From assembly GCF_030265065.1 (NCBI RefSeq), contig NC_080413.1, forward strand, positions 1,307,001 through 1,371,000: a DNA stretch of 64,000 nt. Direction: 5' to 3'. Shown here piece after piece: positions 1 to 12,837 of the stretch. Numbering within the stretch: the first letter of the stretch is position 1; each line of letters opens with the position of its first letter. The notes under the pieces were generated by a model, which was not told where the DNA came from, did not search any database, and saw only the letters and a program-made list of their open reading frames with translations. Position numbers and translations under genes: made by a program. Source of the stretch: Corythoichthys intestinalis (lineage: Eukaryota > Chordata > Actinopteri > Syngnathiformes > Syngnathidae).

Positions 1-49
1 TAGGGATTTGCAAGGCAAAAGCCCAATAGTATAATTTCTTTTTTTTTTT

Positions 50-560
50 TTTTTAATGGCGTTTCTTCGGTGTGCCGCCCAGCCCAAACCGTTAGTCCAA
101 CAGTCACCGTTCGCATGTCAAAATGACCGTAATATTTCGCGAAGCAGAGAATTTTTGGAACGACCCCCCCAAATTTTCAGTTCGCCCGTAAAAGTGGATT
201 TTTTTGAAAAAAAAAAAAAAAAAAAAAAACACTACTTTTCAAACAAATTTGACCGAATCCCATAATTTACACATTAAAAAAATCCAGGACGGTAAGGAGC
301 ATAAAAGTTACATACAGAATTTAGCAACAATGTACGGTTCCTCCAAAAAAGGTCCCATTCATTTCTAATGGGATGCCATTGACAGCCACGTACGTCCAAA
401 TCTCCGTTCATTTTCAATAACAGGAAAACAGGTTCTTGTGATTTTTTACCATTTACCATGAAAGCCCACTTACATTTGGTGAACTGATATCAACAGGAAG
501 GGACACCAAAATGTTCCCAAATTAACAGGACATATAAATTAATAGGATGTATACCTGATA
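50..560. repeat. Partial copy of a minisatellite-carrier repeat family ('carrier family')
   Basis: The stretch beginning with the short T-run and 'aatggcgtttcttcggtg' recurs at 42636-43690, with the same order of segments: 'cccaaaccgttag', 'caccgttc', 'ttcgcccgtaaa', 'tccaggacggtaag' and 'cattgacagccacgtacg'. It then runs into short units of the type 'atcaacaggaagggacacc'. No protein is visible. This is an unclassified interspersed repeat; related copies at 34.7-36.1 kb and 56.2-57.8 kb carry long tandem arrays. Confidence 0.6.
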
Positions 561-732
561 TCAGGAGGACCATAGGCGGAATTTGATTTTTGTGGCGGGG
601 GGATCGGGGGGACAAAAATGTTGATGACCCCAAAACAGTGTCAGCAATAAAATCAACTTACTAGATATATGCTCGGATAGTAGCTTAGCTCATGCTCGTA
701 CATACAGACATCCCTGCTGTTTGTGTTTTTCT

Positions 733-1289
733 TAGGGCTGTCAAAGGATTAAAATTTTTAATCGCGTTAATTACAACTTAAAATGTAATTAATCGCAATT
801 CAAACCATCTATAAAATATGCCATATTTTTCTGTAAATTATTGTTGGAATGGAAAGATACCACACAAGACGGATATATATATTGAACACACGGTACATAA
901 GTACTGTATTTGTTTATTATAACAATAAATCAAAAAATGGCATTAACATTATTAACATTCTGTTAAAGTGATCCATGGATAGAAAGACTTGTAGTTCTTA
1001 TTAGATAAATGTTAGTACAAGTTGTAGAAATTTTATATTAAAACCCCTCTTAATGTTTTCGTTTTATTACAATTGGTAAAATTTTCAATCAAAAAACAAA
1101 ATAGTAGCTCGCTATTGTTGATATCAACAATTACACCATGCTCACTCATGGTACTAACCCATAAAATCAGTTGGACCAAAGCACCAGCAGAGGGCGGCAA
1201 ACACCAAAAAACAAGTGACAAGCGGACACTGTACTGTCATTTTAATCTGTTTGAGCGGGGCATGTGCGTTAATTGCGTCAAATATTTTG
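733..1289 (+). mobile_element. hAT-type MITE (TAGGGCTGTCAAA family), 3' end missing
   Basis: It begins with TAGGGCTGTCAAA and follows the same order as the complete 633-bp copy at 53267-53899, but stops before the right terminus, where an unrelated segment begins. No coding capacity. Confidence 0.75.
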
Positions 1290-1645
1290 CGTCTTACCTC
1301 GTGGATAAGTAGACGCCGAAATCAGTTTTGACTGAATATTCCAGCCAGGAAAATGTATAATAATACGTTGAAAAGTAGTTGTTTTTGTTCCCCAGAATTT
1401 TTGAGGGTTAACATCTTTAGTGGAGCAAACTGAAACTCCGCTCACCATTTTGGCGGTGCTCTGCGGTGTTTCGTGGTCCACATCTTCAATCCTTGGTTCT
1501 CGCTCAGTAGTTGTTGTCGCTTTTGAAAGCTTAGGTTTGAAAAAAATCACGTCATTATCCGTCTTGCTTCTTCCGTCCTCAGGCAAGGGTGTAGGTTTGG
1601 TCTCAACATTGGTAGGGACAATATGGCATAATCTGCATGTACACT
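1290..1645. other. Unidentified segment between a MITE and an LTR-like repeat
   Basis: A reading frame on the minus strand (1278-1694, 138 codons) crosses this stretch and runs into the adjoining LTR-like repeat. I do not recognise its product. It may be flanking or internal sequence of the LTR-like element, or a chance frame. No splice or start context argues for a host gene. Confidence 0.25.
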
Positions 1646-2082
1646 TTGAAGGGAATAGGTACCGTTCTCGCACACACCGTATAATTGTTTGCATTAGTCT
1701 AACACATTCATCTAACCATAGTTTAGGCAGACTTCACTCCATGCCCTCTTGAACACAGTAAAGTGAATCACCTTATCGGGGCTCCTGAGGGGGAGATGGA
1801 AAAATGGTAGTTTCTCGCAGGCACCGTCTAACTCGAACACACGTAATATAATTAATCAGGGAATAGTATCATTTCTCATATTTACTGTAGGACTGAACTA
1901 CTCTAAACACACCTAATATAAAATAAACAGCACACCATAGTTGAATGAAAAGCAGAATAGATACACAACGCCATCTTATCATAGAAGCCCAACGTGTGCG
2001 TCACGAGCAAGATTGACGCACCAAACTCTTGCAATCAGTTCTGCAAGGACAAAGAGCAGCGTGCTTTGTCCCAAAACAAGTA

Positions 2083-2939
2083 CCGTAATTTTCGGACTAT
2101 AAGCCGCTACTTTTTTTCCCTTCATTTTGATACCTGTGGCTTATAGTCCAGTGCGGCTTATTTGTTGATTTTTTTAGGTAACACTTTATTTGACAGCGGT
2201 GTCATAAGACTGTCTTAAGATCATCAAAATTATGACATGACACTATCATGGACATCACTGAATGCTTATGTCATTAGGTGTCATTTGGCAAAATATGTCA
2301 CCAACTCAATTTTTGTCCATCTTGGATCTTTTGCATCCATTCAAAAGTGAGATCATTTGCCGGATAACACTTAATGACATCTGTTATAAGCATTTATGAA
2401 TGCTCAGGACAGAGACATGTCATAATTATGATTGTGTAATGGCAGTCTTATGGCACCACTGTCAAATAAAGTGTTAGCAAATACCATAACTAGCAATTGA
2501 TGAAACAACTGGAACAGTAACTGAAGAAATATTTAGCACAGAACATGATTTTTGATTGTTATTTACATCTGTAGCACTGCAATGCATGCTAAGAGGCATG
2601 TTGGATGACAACAGTGTTGACAGCAGATGGCAGCAGAGGTTGACTGTCTCCCCCAAGGGAGCAGTGATGGCCAAATGAAGCTTCTTGAAGCAATAAAGCT
2701 TTGCAGCAAATTGGTTCAAAGCTTCATGGTGCTTCATTTGGTCTTTTGACAGTCGTATGATGCCGCTGTCAAATAGTTTTACCGGTTAATATCTTTTGGT
2801 GGAAATATCCCATGATACAGTTAGAACAGCTGCGGTTTATTGTCCAGTGCGGCTTATCTATGAACAAATGTTGTATTCATGCCAAATTTGGTGGGCTGCA
2901 GCTTATAGTCAGGTGTGCCTTATAGTGCGAAAATTAGGG
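2083..2939. mobile_element. TIR DNA element (CCGTAATTTTCGGACTATAAG ends), nested in LTR-like repeat
   Basis: The left end 'ccgtaattttcggactataa' is matched in inverse at the right end ('cttatagtgcgaaaattagg'), with internal inverted copies of 'ggcttatagtccagtgcgg'. LTR-like sequence resumes immediately afterwards, which shows it is an insertion. It encodes nothing. The superfamily was not determined. Confidence 0.65.
2177..2793. mobile_element. TIR element with GGTAACACTTTATTTGACAG ends, nested again
   Basis: The left end 'ggtaacactttatttgacag' is mirrored at 2455-2480 and more distantly at 2755-2793 ('ctgtcaaatagttttacc'). This is the third level of nesting here. It has no coding capacity; it resembles short fish MITEs with this terminus. 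Confidence 0.55.
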
Positions 2940-3677
2940 TAGAACCAGCCCAGATAACAAAGTTGATAGCGGGCGCTTGGGACGTCAAGACCAGCGTCGG
3001 TCGATGTGGCAACCACGTCCCATGCACGGACGAACCTGACCGCCCAAAACCGGCCACAGAGGGATGGTCCCGAAACAACATGCAGCCACACCTTCGGCAC
3101 GGCCTAATCCACCACGGACTTAAAAAACACTGGACACTGAGATAACACAGATTTCGCTGCTCGGAAACAATTTCTATGTAGCCTTGTTTTGGATCCAGAC
3201 TTGTTCCTCCATCGTCTGTTTTTTTGCCTTGTTTTTGACCATTGTCGACGAATAAAATGTCAACCTGTTTTCAGTGAGCCTTTTTCAAACTTTTGGAACA
3301 TGGAGTCAGTACAAAGGGTTAACACAAGAGGTGAACGCGCGGAATTTCCGCACGGAAACGGCAACAGCCCGTGCGGCTTGGCCGGGGAGGCGAATTCCAA
3401 CAACTTTTTGCAGGGGACGGGACATTCTTAATCAAATTTATTTCTATAGTTCTTTACACAACCCGAAAAGTCCTCGAAGTGCTTTACAACAAAGAAAAAC
3501 GATCAATGCAAAATCTGTATTCACTTATACTAACTTTTATGTGTATTGGTTCAGCCTACACAGTTCAATTCAAACCTTTGTTTTCAAAAATGACTGAAGA
3601 AGTATTTTGAAAACTTCCAGAAAAAAAATTCTGGATTTTATGAGCAAATTCAAATTGCATTATTTGAACATAAATTA

Positions 3678-4603
<926 letters not shown>

Positions 4604-4639
4604 TACATATATGACATTTGTAATGATTGACGGCAGAAC

Positions 4640-4944
4640 GCAAGGTGTTTTTTGCGGGGCTCACGTGATTTGGTCCTCTCGCGAGAGTCGACGCAGTTTG
4701 GCGCACAAATAATCATCTTCACCTTCATCTGAAGACCCGCTCGTCTCGTCTCGACTCGCTAGCTCGGACCCTTTCGGCGGTAAGGCATTCAAGCAGCGCC
4801 TGGTCGCGCGCGCTGCGAGCGGATAGGCGCGTGCTCGCTCGCGCCTGACAAAAGGTGCGCGCGCGCGCGTTATGCAAATGCGAGGCGTGACGTACGCGAC
4901 GTTGCTCGCCCTCTTGCAGGTTGGCAGGCAGGTCTGCGAGCGCG
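4640..4944 (+). promoter_or_regulatory. Likely promoter/5' UTR region of zbtb25
   Basis: The sequence becomes GC- and CpG-rich just ahead of the zbtb25 start codon, including a (CG)n run at 4858-4870. A possible splice acceptor ('cctcttgcag', ending 4919) lies 25 nt before the ATG, so part of this may be a 5' UTR intron. No TATA box is obvious. The assignment rests on position and composition only. Confidence 0.4.
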
Positions 4945-7900
4945 ATGGAGGCTCCGTCGGTTCCGGTTCCGTCCGCCCACAGCCTGGTTCTGCTGCAGCA
5001 GCTCAACGTGCAGCGCGAGTTCGGCTTCCTGTGCGACTGCACGGTGGCCATCGGCAACGTGTACTTCAAAGCTCACCGAGCCGTCCTCGCCGCCTTCTCC
5101 AACTACTTCAAGATGATCTTCATCCACCAGACCAGGTCAGCCCAACGCAATGACGCGTGCGTGGGAATCCCTTGAGATACGAGTTGAACCCAGCATTTCA
5201 AACTCTCCGCTCCAGTGAATGGGAAAAAAGCCATCAACTCATTTGCCTCCATTGAAGGTGAGAGACCGGCTTGGACGTCTCTTGCCGTCAATGGGGCTGA
5301 GGCCTTCACTGGCAGCCTTTCCAAATCAAATGGATTGGACATCTATTGACAGTTCATAGATACGCTCTAAAGAGCATCTGAACAGTCGATAAAGAATAAA
5401 TCGCTGTCTTGTATTGTTTCGCTTATTAGTTTATAAATATACTAGGGCTGTCAAACGATTAAAAATTTTAATCGAGTTAATCACAGCTTAAAAATGAATT
5501 CATCGTAATTAATCGCAATTCAAACCATCTATAAAATATGCCATATTTTTCTGTAAACTATTGTTGGAATGGAAAGATAAGACACATGACAGATATATAC
5601 ATTCAACATACTGTACATAAGTACTGTATTTTTTTATTATAACAGTAAATCAAGATGGCATTAACATTAACATTCTGTTAAAGCGATCCATGGATAGAAA
5701 GACTTGTAGTTCTTAAAAGATAAATGTTAGTACAAGTTATAGAAATTTTATATTAAAACCCCTCTTAATGTTATCGTTTTAATGTGTAAAAATTTCAATC
5801 AAAAAATAAATAATAATAATAATAATACATTTTATTTATAACACACTTTACATTTGAAAAACAAATCTCAAAGTGCACATTGCCAGAAAAAAATTAAATA
5901 AAATAAAAATAAAAGGACTAAGAATAAAAGAGTAAAAGCAAAGCAGACAGAAGCACAGATAAAATCAGATAAAAATTAGACAGTCAAATAAAATTAGCTA
6001 GAATAAGCTTTTTTTAAAAGGTGAGTTTTTAGTCCTTTTTTAAATGCCTCCACCATTTTAATCTGTTTGAGCGGGGGCATTTGCGTTAATTGCGTCAAAC
6101 ATTTTAACGTGATCAATTTAAAAAATTAATTACCGCCCGTTAACGCGATCATTTTGACAGCCCTAAAATATACAGTATTCCATATACAGGTAGTCCCGGG
6201 GTTACGAATGAGTTCCGTTCCTACGCTGGCGACGCAACCCGAGTTTCCGCGCAAGTGGGAATTAACCCTTTAAAAAAAATAACTATCCAAAAAGTCCAAA
6301 AGTAATGTATTTTGTTTATTGATTGAGGATACACTGCCATCTGGTGGTAGAGTTGGGTGTGGCTAGACTATTGCCTTGCCTTCTATTACTGAGTAGGAGA
6401 CTCGTCTGACATGGATATAGGAGAGCTGGCCTCTGGTTTGGCCCACATAAGGCTGTAAGGTTTTTCAGCTAATAGATGTTTGTGTATGCATTTGTAATTA
6501 GTAGTAGTTACGTGAGAGCGATTTGCTATGAGAATTGTAAATACGTTAGCATTTGTAGCATGTAAGCTAGCGGAGTTACTGTTTACGCAGCTTAAAAAAA
6601 AAGACGACTGGAGACAATGGCGGACAAGACTGTCGTCGTAAAGTCGAAATCACCCAAGTCGAGTCCGTCGAAACCCGGGGATTTTGCTCGTTATATTTCT
6701 TGTTTTTTCAAATTTATGTTGTGTAAAGGCGAACAAGACCACCACATTGATAATAATGGTTAGTTTGCGTTGAAGGAATCTGACCTTTTAGCCAGATTGC
6801 CGGAATCACGCCAGCCGAACCGCCGGCCCCGCGCTGGCGCAGCTCCAAAGACCTGGGTCCGCAAGACTTCGACAACCCAGCCAAAAGGCCGAACTTCGCG
6901 CGTTCACCTTAGTCTTAACCCCTTGTAGTGATTCCATTTTGAAAGCTGGAAAAAGGCTTCGAAGCACAAATTGACGATTTATTCAGGTCAACAGCAATCA
7001 TACAGCAAGGCGAAACGGACTAGGCGAGGGGGCAGACTCATTCCAAGGTCACCATATCACGGGTCAACAAGAGGTTCCCGAGAAAAATGACAATGTTTAG
7101 TTAAACATTCAGTCTTTTTGAAGGCTCTTGCGGGGCGGGCTGTGGACAGAAGAAGGGTATGCTTGGGCACGGATCGTTTAGGGGGAATGAAGGAAATAGT
7201 ATCTTTTCTCGTATTTACCGATCGACTGTTTGTATTACTCTAACACACTTGATATAATCAATCAGGGAATAGTATTGTTTCTCAGATTTACTCTTTGACT
7301 GTTTGTATTACTCTAAGACACCCATTATAAAATAAGGGAAACAAGCAGAATATAGGGCATAAGAGATACATGATGCCCTCTTATCACGGAAGCCCAACGT
7401 GTGCGTCATGCAACTGACTGAGCAAGATTGACGCTGACCAACTCTTGCGATCAGTTCTCCCAGACAGTCCAGAAGAAAAGGCGGGACGTCCTATCCCAAC
7501 ACAAGGAACACCGGAGAACGGCCGATATCCAACTGACAACACGACTAATAAGACTCCAAGAGCCACTTTGACGCTGAGGTGGCAAAATCCACAACCCTTG
7601 TTGCCCAGACAACAGTAACTCCCAAATACTCCTGTCCAATCCACAAACAGACAATAATCCTAAACAATGCCCAAGCACACCCTTCTTCTGCCCACAGCCC
7701 ACCCTGCGAGAGCCTTCAAAAAGGCTGAATGTTTAACTAATCGTCATTTTTCTTGGGAACCTTTTGTTGACTCGTGATATGGTATTTTCCTAAATTTCCA
7801 TGTTCGCGGTGAATCAGTAACAGTTACAGTAACATGTTTATTGATTAGAAAATGCAGAATAAATGAGATTTATTGATTACAATCCCACAAGAGCAAGCAA

Positions 7901-10147
7901 ACAAGTATCAACAAATGTCAACGATGACGCTAGACTTGAGCTTGTCAACCCCAGAATCCCCGCGTTACAGCAAAACAAAATGTCCCTTTAGCAATGAAAA
8001 TCGCTTACCGTGATAAGTGAGTGGGAAGCCAGCAACACTTCAGTAAAGCGGCAAAGGGACAAAGCCAGGCGATCCGTACGTGACCCGCTGGCGGACCTCA
8101 CGGGTCGCCCGGAAATGTTCGGTTTATGTAGGGACGCGCCCGCGGAGGCGGAGAGGCCAACGTCCGTCCCGAGCAGTGCGGCCCTGGAAAATGACAAACA
8201 TTAAAGCTACTTTTGGTTCAGCCCCCTTGAAAAAGGGCTTTTCACATGGGACAAATGAGCTGTGCTGCAACAGATGCAACAAATGGTAAATATTATGGGT
8301 GCAAAACAAGTTATCTCTATGGGACCCAGGCGTGGAGTAAAACAATACTATGATGCAAAACAGGTTATCTCGTGAGATTCTCAAGCGCGTCTCCTAACTA
8401 TGGGAACAAGGTGAAAAACAATAGAAGTTGTTCCAATCTATGTCACAGAAGCAATCATACATCACAAAAGCATAATGTAATATTTCCCCCCATCACTCCG
8501 CCCTTTGACCTGGATTGAATTTATCATAAGGCATAATGTGCTAATTCACTTCGGGTCACATAATATTTTCTCCATCTTATGGTGACCTTGGAACGAGTCT
8601 GCCTCCTCGCCTGAGTCTTTTTCTGTTTTGCATTGCCGTTTGATTTCTGTCGAATCAGAAGAAATTGTCAACTTGTGTTTCGAAGCCTTTTTCCAGCTTT
8701 CAAAATAGAGTCAGTACAAGGGGTTAAGACTAAGGTGAACGCGCAAAGTTTGGTCTTTCGGCCGGGTTGTCGGGTTCTCGCTGGCCTGGGTCGTTGAAGC
8801 TGCGCCAGCGCGGGTCCGGCAGTTCGGCTGGCGCGATTCCGGCGATCTGGCTAAAAGGTCATATTTCTTCAGCATGCACGATTTGTTCGCATCGTCAAAC
8901 TTGAAGTTTGAATCGTATTTTAGGGAAGAATTTACATTGTCGTTTTCTTCCAAACAACCACTAGCGGTCAAGTCCATTGAGTCTATGGCGCTCGTACAGC
9001 AAATTCACACTTGAGGAACTCAAAGGTCGGTTCGCTCGTATCTCGAGGCACCATTGAGGCGTAGTGTCAGAAATGATCCACGCTAAAGGCTTAGCACCCG
9101 GATGTGTTGTGATTGACGTTAACGTTCTGTGTCAGCGAATGCATCAAGATCCAGCCGACTGACATCCAGCCCGACGTCTTCAGCTACCTGCTGCACGTCA
9201 TGTACACGGGGGCGTGCCCCAAGCAGCCCGTGGAGCCCGCGCGTCTCGAGGACGGTATCAAGTTCCTGCACGCCCACCAGCTGTGTCGCAAGAGCGCCGA
9301 GGGACCCGGCGCCGGTGCGGACGTCCCCATCGCCGACTCCGTGCGCACATCAAACCTGTACGGCATCCAGATCTCCTCCCAGCTGGCCGGTAAGGAGGCG
9401 CCCGCCGGGGGCGAGTCGCGGGGGGCACGCGCCCGCTCCCAGCCATCGCTGGCCCCGGGGTCGGAAGGCGAGCGCTCCGACGGTCGCGCTTCTTCGCCGC
9501 GGGACGACTTCGACATCTCCTCCGCCATCAAGCAGGAGCGCCCGGACGACGAAGGACCAGGCTCGCCGCCCCACGTGGACGACGCGGCGTGCAAAGAGCG
9601 GCCGCCGCCTCTGGCGTGTCCCCGCTGCGGCCACCGCTGCGCCTCGCCCGAGCGCCTGCGCCAGCACCTCTTCAGCCACGCCCTGCGCCCCGCCCTCTTC
9701 GCGGAGGTGCCGCCCAACGAGGAGGGCGGCGGCTTCGAGGACGAGCGTCTGGACGCCGGACGCCTGGAGGAGGCGCTGCGGCAGAGTCGGGCGCTCGCCG
9801 CCCAGCTGGCGGCCGAGCTCAGGAGGAGCCGCGCGGGAGCGGAGGCGCCGGGGTCCGCCACGCCCGCCGCCGGCCACTCCCGCAAGCGCAAAATGGCGTG
9901 CGCCGTCTGCGGCGTGCGCTTCTCGCACAAGAGTCAGCTTCAGGAGCACATGTACGCGCACACCGCTAAGCCGCCCCGGCTGCATCGCCACAGCCAGCTC
10001 TTCCACAGCTCCGCCCACTTCTGCCCGGAAGGGGGCGGGGCCCCGGCCGAAGACGCCTTCCCGGACGCTCGCGACAACGGGAGCTCCGCCTACTCGCTCG
10101 ACTCTGAAATTTCGCAGGAGAGCGGGGACGGGGGGCGGGGCGAGTGA
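4945..10147 (+). CDS. zbtb25: Zinc finger and BTB domain-containing protein 25
   Basis: Two coding exons, 4945-5135 and 9136-10147, join in phase (intron gt..ag, 4.0 kb) to give about 400 residues. Exon 1 starts at an ATG in good context (gcgATGg). It encodes [24 protein letters not shown] and [19 protein letters not shown], and exon 2 opens [20 protein letters not shown]: a BTB/POZ dimerisation domain (about 10-120) nearly identical to vertebrate ZBTB25. 'SNLYGIQIS' is another ZBTB25 hallmark. Two C2H2 fingers follow, at about 226-246 (CPRCGH...HLFSH) and 319-339 (CAVCGV...HMYAH). Family members are nuclear DNA-binding regulators, often repressors; human ZBTB25 was described as a repressor of NFAT targets. 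The linker is acidic and very GC-rich compared with other vertebrates. The neighbouring MTHFD1-type gene is convergent, as in human. The intron is full of repeats. Confidence 0.95.
5443..6165 (+). mobile_element. hAT-type MITE (TAGGGCTGTCAAA family) in zbtb25 intron
   Basis: Ends TAGGGCTGTCAAACG / TTTTGACAGCCCTA with a perfect 8-bp duplication, aaatatac, at 5435-5442 and 6166-6173. The body matches the 53267-53899 copy, except for an extra segment of about 240 bp (about 5805-6045, starting with an (AAT)n run and 'cattttatttataacacac') that looks like a later SINE- or LINE-tail insertion. Confidence 0.9.
6188..6680. mobile_element. TIR element with CAGGTAGTCCCGGGGTTACGA end, Tigger/pogo-like
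   Basis: The left end 'caggtagtcccggggttacg' follows TA. The opposite side carries the inverse theme ('gtcgtcgtaaagtcg', 'tccgtcgaaacccgggg'). A shorter copy with both ends is at 18840-19090, and an end fragment lies near 62405-62480. No transposase is visible. Confidence 0.5.
6775..8880. mobile_element. LTR-like repeats (family B): two copies in inverted orientation
   Basis: The segment from about 6775 to 7185 reads as family B in minus orientation (leader, 'ccccttgtagtgattcc', 'gaagcacaaattgacg'). From about 7190 the same family reads in plus orientation ('ggaaatagtatcttttctcg', 'gaagcccaacgtgtgcgtc', 'ctgtccaatccacaaac') and ends with its own leader at 8700-8880. About 780 bp of unrelated sequence (about 7796-8575) is inserted in the plus copy. 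Family B shares parts with family A. Neither copy encodes anything recognisable; this is an old relic. Confidence 0.55.
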
Positions 10148-10593
10148 CGCGGGGCCGGCCTAGATCAAGGGTGTCAATCATTTTCTCACAGACCACATTC
10201 TTGTCATGGTTTCCTTTTCATGACTGCGGACCCATATAAATGTAGGAAATTCTCAAATATACACAACAAATTAAGTCATACATGGTTGTGAAATCTAATT
10301 TTTAAAAAATATTTTTTTGAAATTGTGGACTGGTATCAAAAATACTTACTCTTTTTAAAGTGACAATAATATACAATTGGTATATTTTAGCGATAAAAGC
10401 CGAATTTGAGAGGCGTGGCTTCTGTGCCAGACGGCCACTCCGTGTTTTGTCCTCTGTGTGGTTTTCAAAGTAAAAGCTCTGATCCAACTTGTCTGATCTC
10501 ACTGCTTTTCCAAGGACGGGACAACCTTAAAATTCTCCGCCATAGACTTCATAACTATTGACCTGACACCTCATCATTCTTTGCGTCATGCCC
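10148..10593 (+). other. Likely 3' UTR of zbtb25 and flank
   Basis: AT-rich sequence follows the zbtb25 stop codon up to the first transposon boundary. I see no clear AATAAA here; the nearest (about 10816) lies inside the adjacent hAT element. No other gene signal is visible. Confidence 0.35.
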
Positions 10594-11685
10594 AGTGTTC
10601 AGATTACAGTCATCAGATTACAGTAACGCGTTACTGTAATCTGATTACTTTTTTCAATAACGAGTGATCTAATGTGTTCATTTTTCTAAACAAGTAATCT
10701 GATTAAAGTTAGTTTCCTTAATGTCTCTGCGTTACTGTTTTTTCATTGCCTCATAACATATGTAGAATGAAGAATATTGTAGTCATGTACGAAGAGTATT
10801 TTGAATAGAAAATGCTAAAATAAAAGGTTCCCGGTACGTGTTTCCATGACAGCCTCTTAGCTATTTCCTGTTTTGATCTCGCGTCACGTGTTGTGGGACT
10901 GAGGCGGGTGGACATTTGCGCCGAGTGTTGAGACATTGTGAGGGAATGTTGATCTGTGGATATCCATGAATGAAGGTGAGTATTTTTCCTTCATTCTGGA
11001 GGGTATCAGCAAAAGGTTGGACCCCCTACATGCGCGGCCGTTACGTAGCTTTGCCGTAGCAACGACGGGCAATCATATGCGTGTTGCACATTTATGCCAT
11101 GAGGTGATGTGTTCGTTGAGCATCTGTGGGATGTGTTGTAAGTCCGATTGAGTGCAAAGTGCTTAGTTGCCAAATTGACTGCGTGTGTTGAGAGAAGCAC
11201 TTACGGGTTGTGCACGCGCATCCGCGCCCGCCACCACCTTTGCAATTTTGTGCTGTCAGTTTGCATTGTTTTACATTGGCACTGATATGCTGTTAACCAT
11301 AACCCGAAATTCAGAAGTTTTGACATTAGGCTTAATCTTAGAGTTAGCGGGGTTTAATTGGTCGGTGGAGTTGATTTTTAAAAAATTCCAAGCAGCTGTC
11401 AGTCAATTTGTTAGTTTCAGGGCTCCGGAGTGGCTAAGCTAGCGCGAAATTCTGATATTCCCCTTTAAATTCAATCATCAGAAAGTCAATTACACGTGAT
11501 GACATTTTTCTGTTGTCATTCTTATGTTGAGGCGGCAAAGGGAGAAAAATGGGTGAAACGTAACTGATAGATGACTTTTAAAGTAACTTAGTTACTTTGA
11601 TAATGAAGTAATCAGTAATGTAACTACTTTTTTGAGGCGTAATCAGTAATTAAATTACTTTTTCAAGTCATCTGTGACAACACTG
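10594..11685. mobile_element. Non-autonomous hAT element with 8-bp target duplication
   Basis: Ends CAGTGTT / AACACTG, flanked by the perfect duplication gtcatgcc (10586-10593 and 11686-11693). Both subterminal regions are rich in 'gtaatctgattac' and 'aatcagtaat' repeats. No transposase frame is visible. A related element is at 59510-60404. Confidence 0.9.
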
Positions 11686-11770
11686 GTCATGCCTTACGAT
11701 AGGGGGACGAGCTTCATTTACTAATAGTCAGCCGAAGACGGCACATGCTCATGTCCAAGCTGGTGTTAAG

Positions 11771-12195
11771 CAGGGCCGGCCCAGGCCATTTGGGGGCCCT
11801 AAGCAAAATAATGCAAAGGGGCCCATATTTTTGGCCCACCATTGCGTCACAGCGTACTGTGAAACCCATACATGCAATCCGACCCATACGTCCATATTTT
11901 GTATATTAATCAGATTTTGTTGCACTGCATACTTCAAACTTCTCACCCCAAATGATTGTCAGTACTTACAGTAGATAGCGTCAAAACGTTTTCTAAAAGA
12001 GGAAAGAAAGAAGTTAAGGAAGAACTTTTATTTTTTTAAGCTTGTAATCAAGTATCAAAAGTCACAAAAGTCAAATAAAGCAAACTGTAGAAAACAAAAT
12101 AGAATATGAATTAAACAATTGCCAGATTAGGGGCCCCCTAGTGGTCAGGGGCCATAAGCACCTGCATAGTCTGCGTATAGGCTGGGCCGGCCCTG
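11771..12195. mobile_element. Short hAT-like element, CAGGGCCGGCCC ends
   Basis: Ends cagggccggccc / gggccggccctg. The body (including 'ccatttgggggccctaagc', 'catacttcaaacttctcacc' and 'ccccctagtggtcaggggcc') recurs at 32563-32973, 42686-43053 and 43815-44246. The flanking duplication is not clear at this copy but is exact at 43815-44246. Confidence 0.8.
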
Positions 12196-12837
12196 TTTTA
12201 AACTTGGATTTTTGAAAAAGTATGTAAGCTGCACCGTATGCAAACAGAAAGCATTGTCTCAGGAGTGATTTGTTCGATGATTCAAGGTAAATATATATAT
12301 ATTTTTTTGTACAATGCATGCATTTTTAAATGTGAACAAAAAAAAATCAATGGAAGAAATCAGCCACTACTGCATTGCCATCATAGTTCGCCATATTTAC
12401 GTACAATAAACGCTAAATGCATGTTTTTTTTTGTTTTTTTTTTGCTTTTAACCAAGAATCGAGACTGTTTTATAAATATTAAATATAAATATAATAATAT
12501 AATATAAATATATTGTATAAATAATGCCTGCCTGAAACATAAAAGCAATTTTGAAATTAAGCACACATTTGGTGTAAATGTATATTATATTTAATTTGTG
12601 CTAATATTTACAGGAATAAACATGTAGCAGTCTGAATGATAAAAATGTTCCACAAACCGAGGAGAGCGCTACGAACCTGCACTGATTTGAGTCAAAAGGT
12701 CACAAGACCAATTACAGTGAAAGACTTTTTGCGATTTTGCAAGATCTCCCACTTAGAAATCATGAAATTTCATCGTAGCTGCATGTCCACTGTGAGAGTG
12801 ATAATCAATAATCTTCCCGCCTTCGACGGGGGCGGAC

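Larger units (their letters stand above)
1646..3322 (+). mobile_element. LTR-like repeat (family A), split by a nested element
   Basis: It starts TGAAGGGAATA and ends near 'gggttaaca'. The minus-strand copy at about 13045-13722 has the same order of segments, including 'gaagcccaacgtgtgcg', 'ggataacaaagttgatag', an AATAAA-like signal (3252-3257) and 'ggagtcagtacaaagg'. The TG...CA ends, internal polyadenylation signal and about 800-bp length suit a solo LTR or single LTR of an endogenous retrovirus or related LTR element. A leader-like GC-rich tail follows to about 3430. A TIR element at 2083-2939 interrupts it. It is an old, non-coding relic; the exact family is not settled. Confidence 0.5.

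Noticed and set aside
7988-8384. Several 60-86-codon frames within the LTR-like region
   Set aside because: They overlap each other on both strands inside inserted repeat sequence and match no protein family I know.
9129-10163. 344-codon plus-strand frame and 222-248-codon minus-strand frames over zbtb25 exon 2
   Set aside because: Shadow frames of a GC-rich exon; the true frame carries the BTB end and both zinc fingers.
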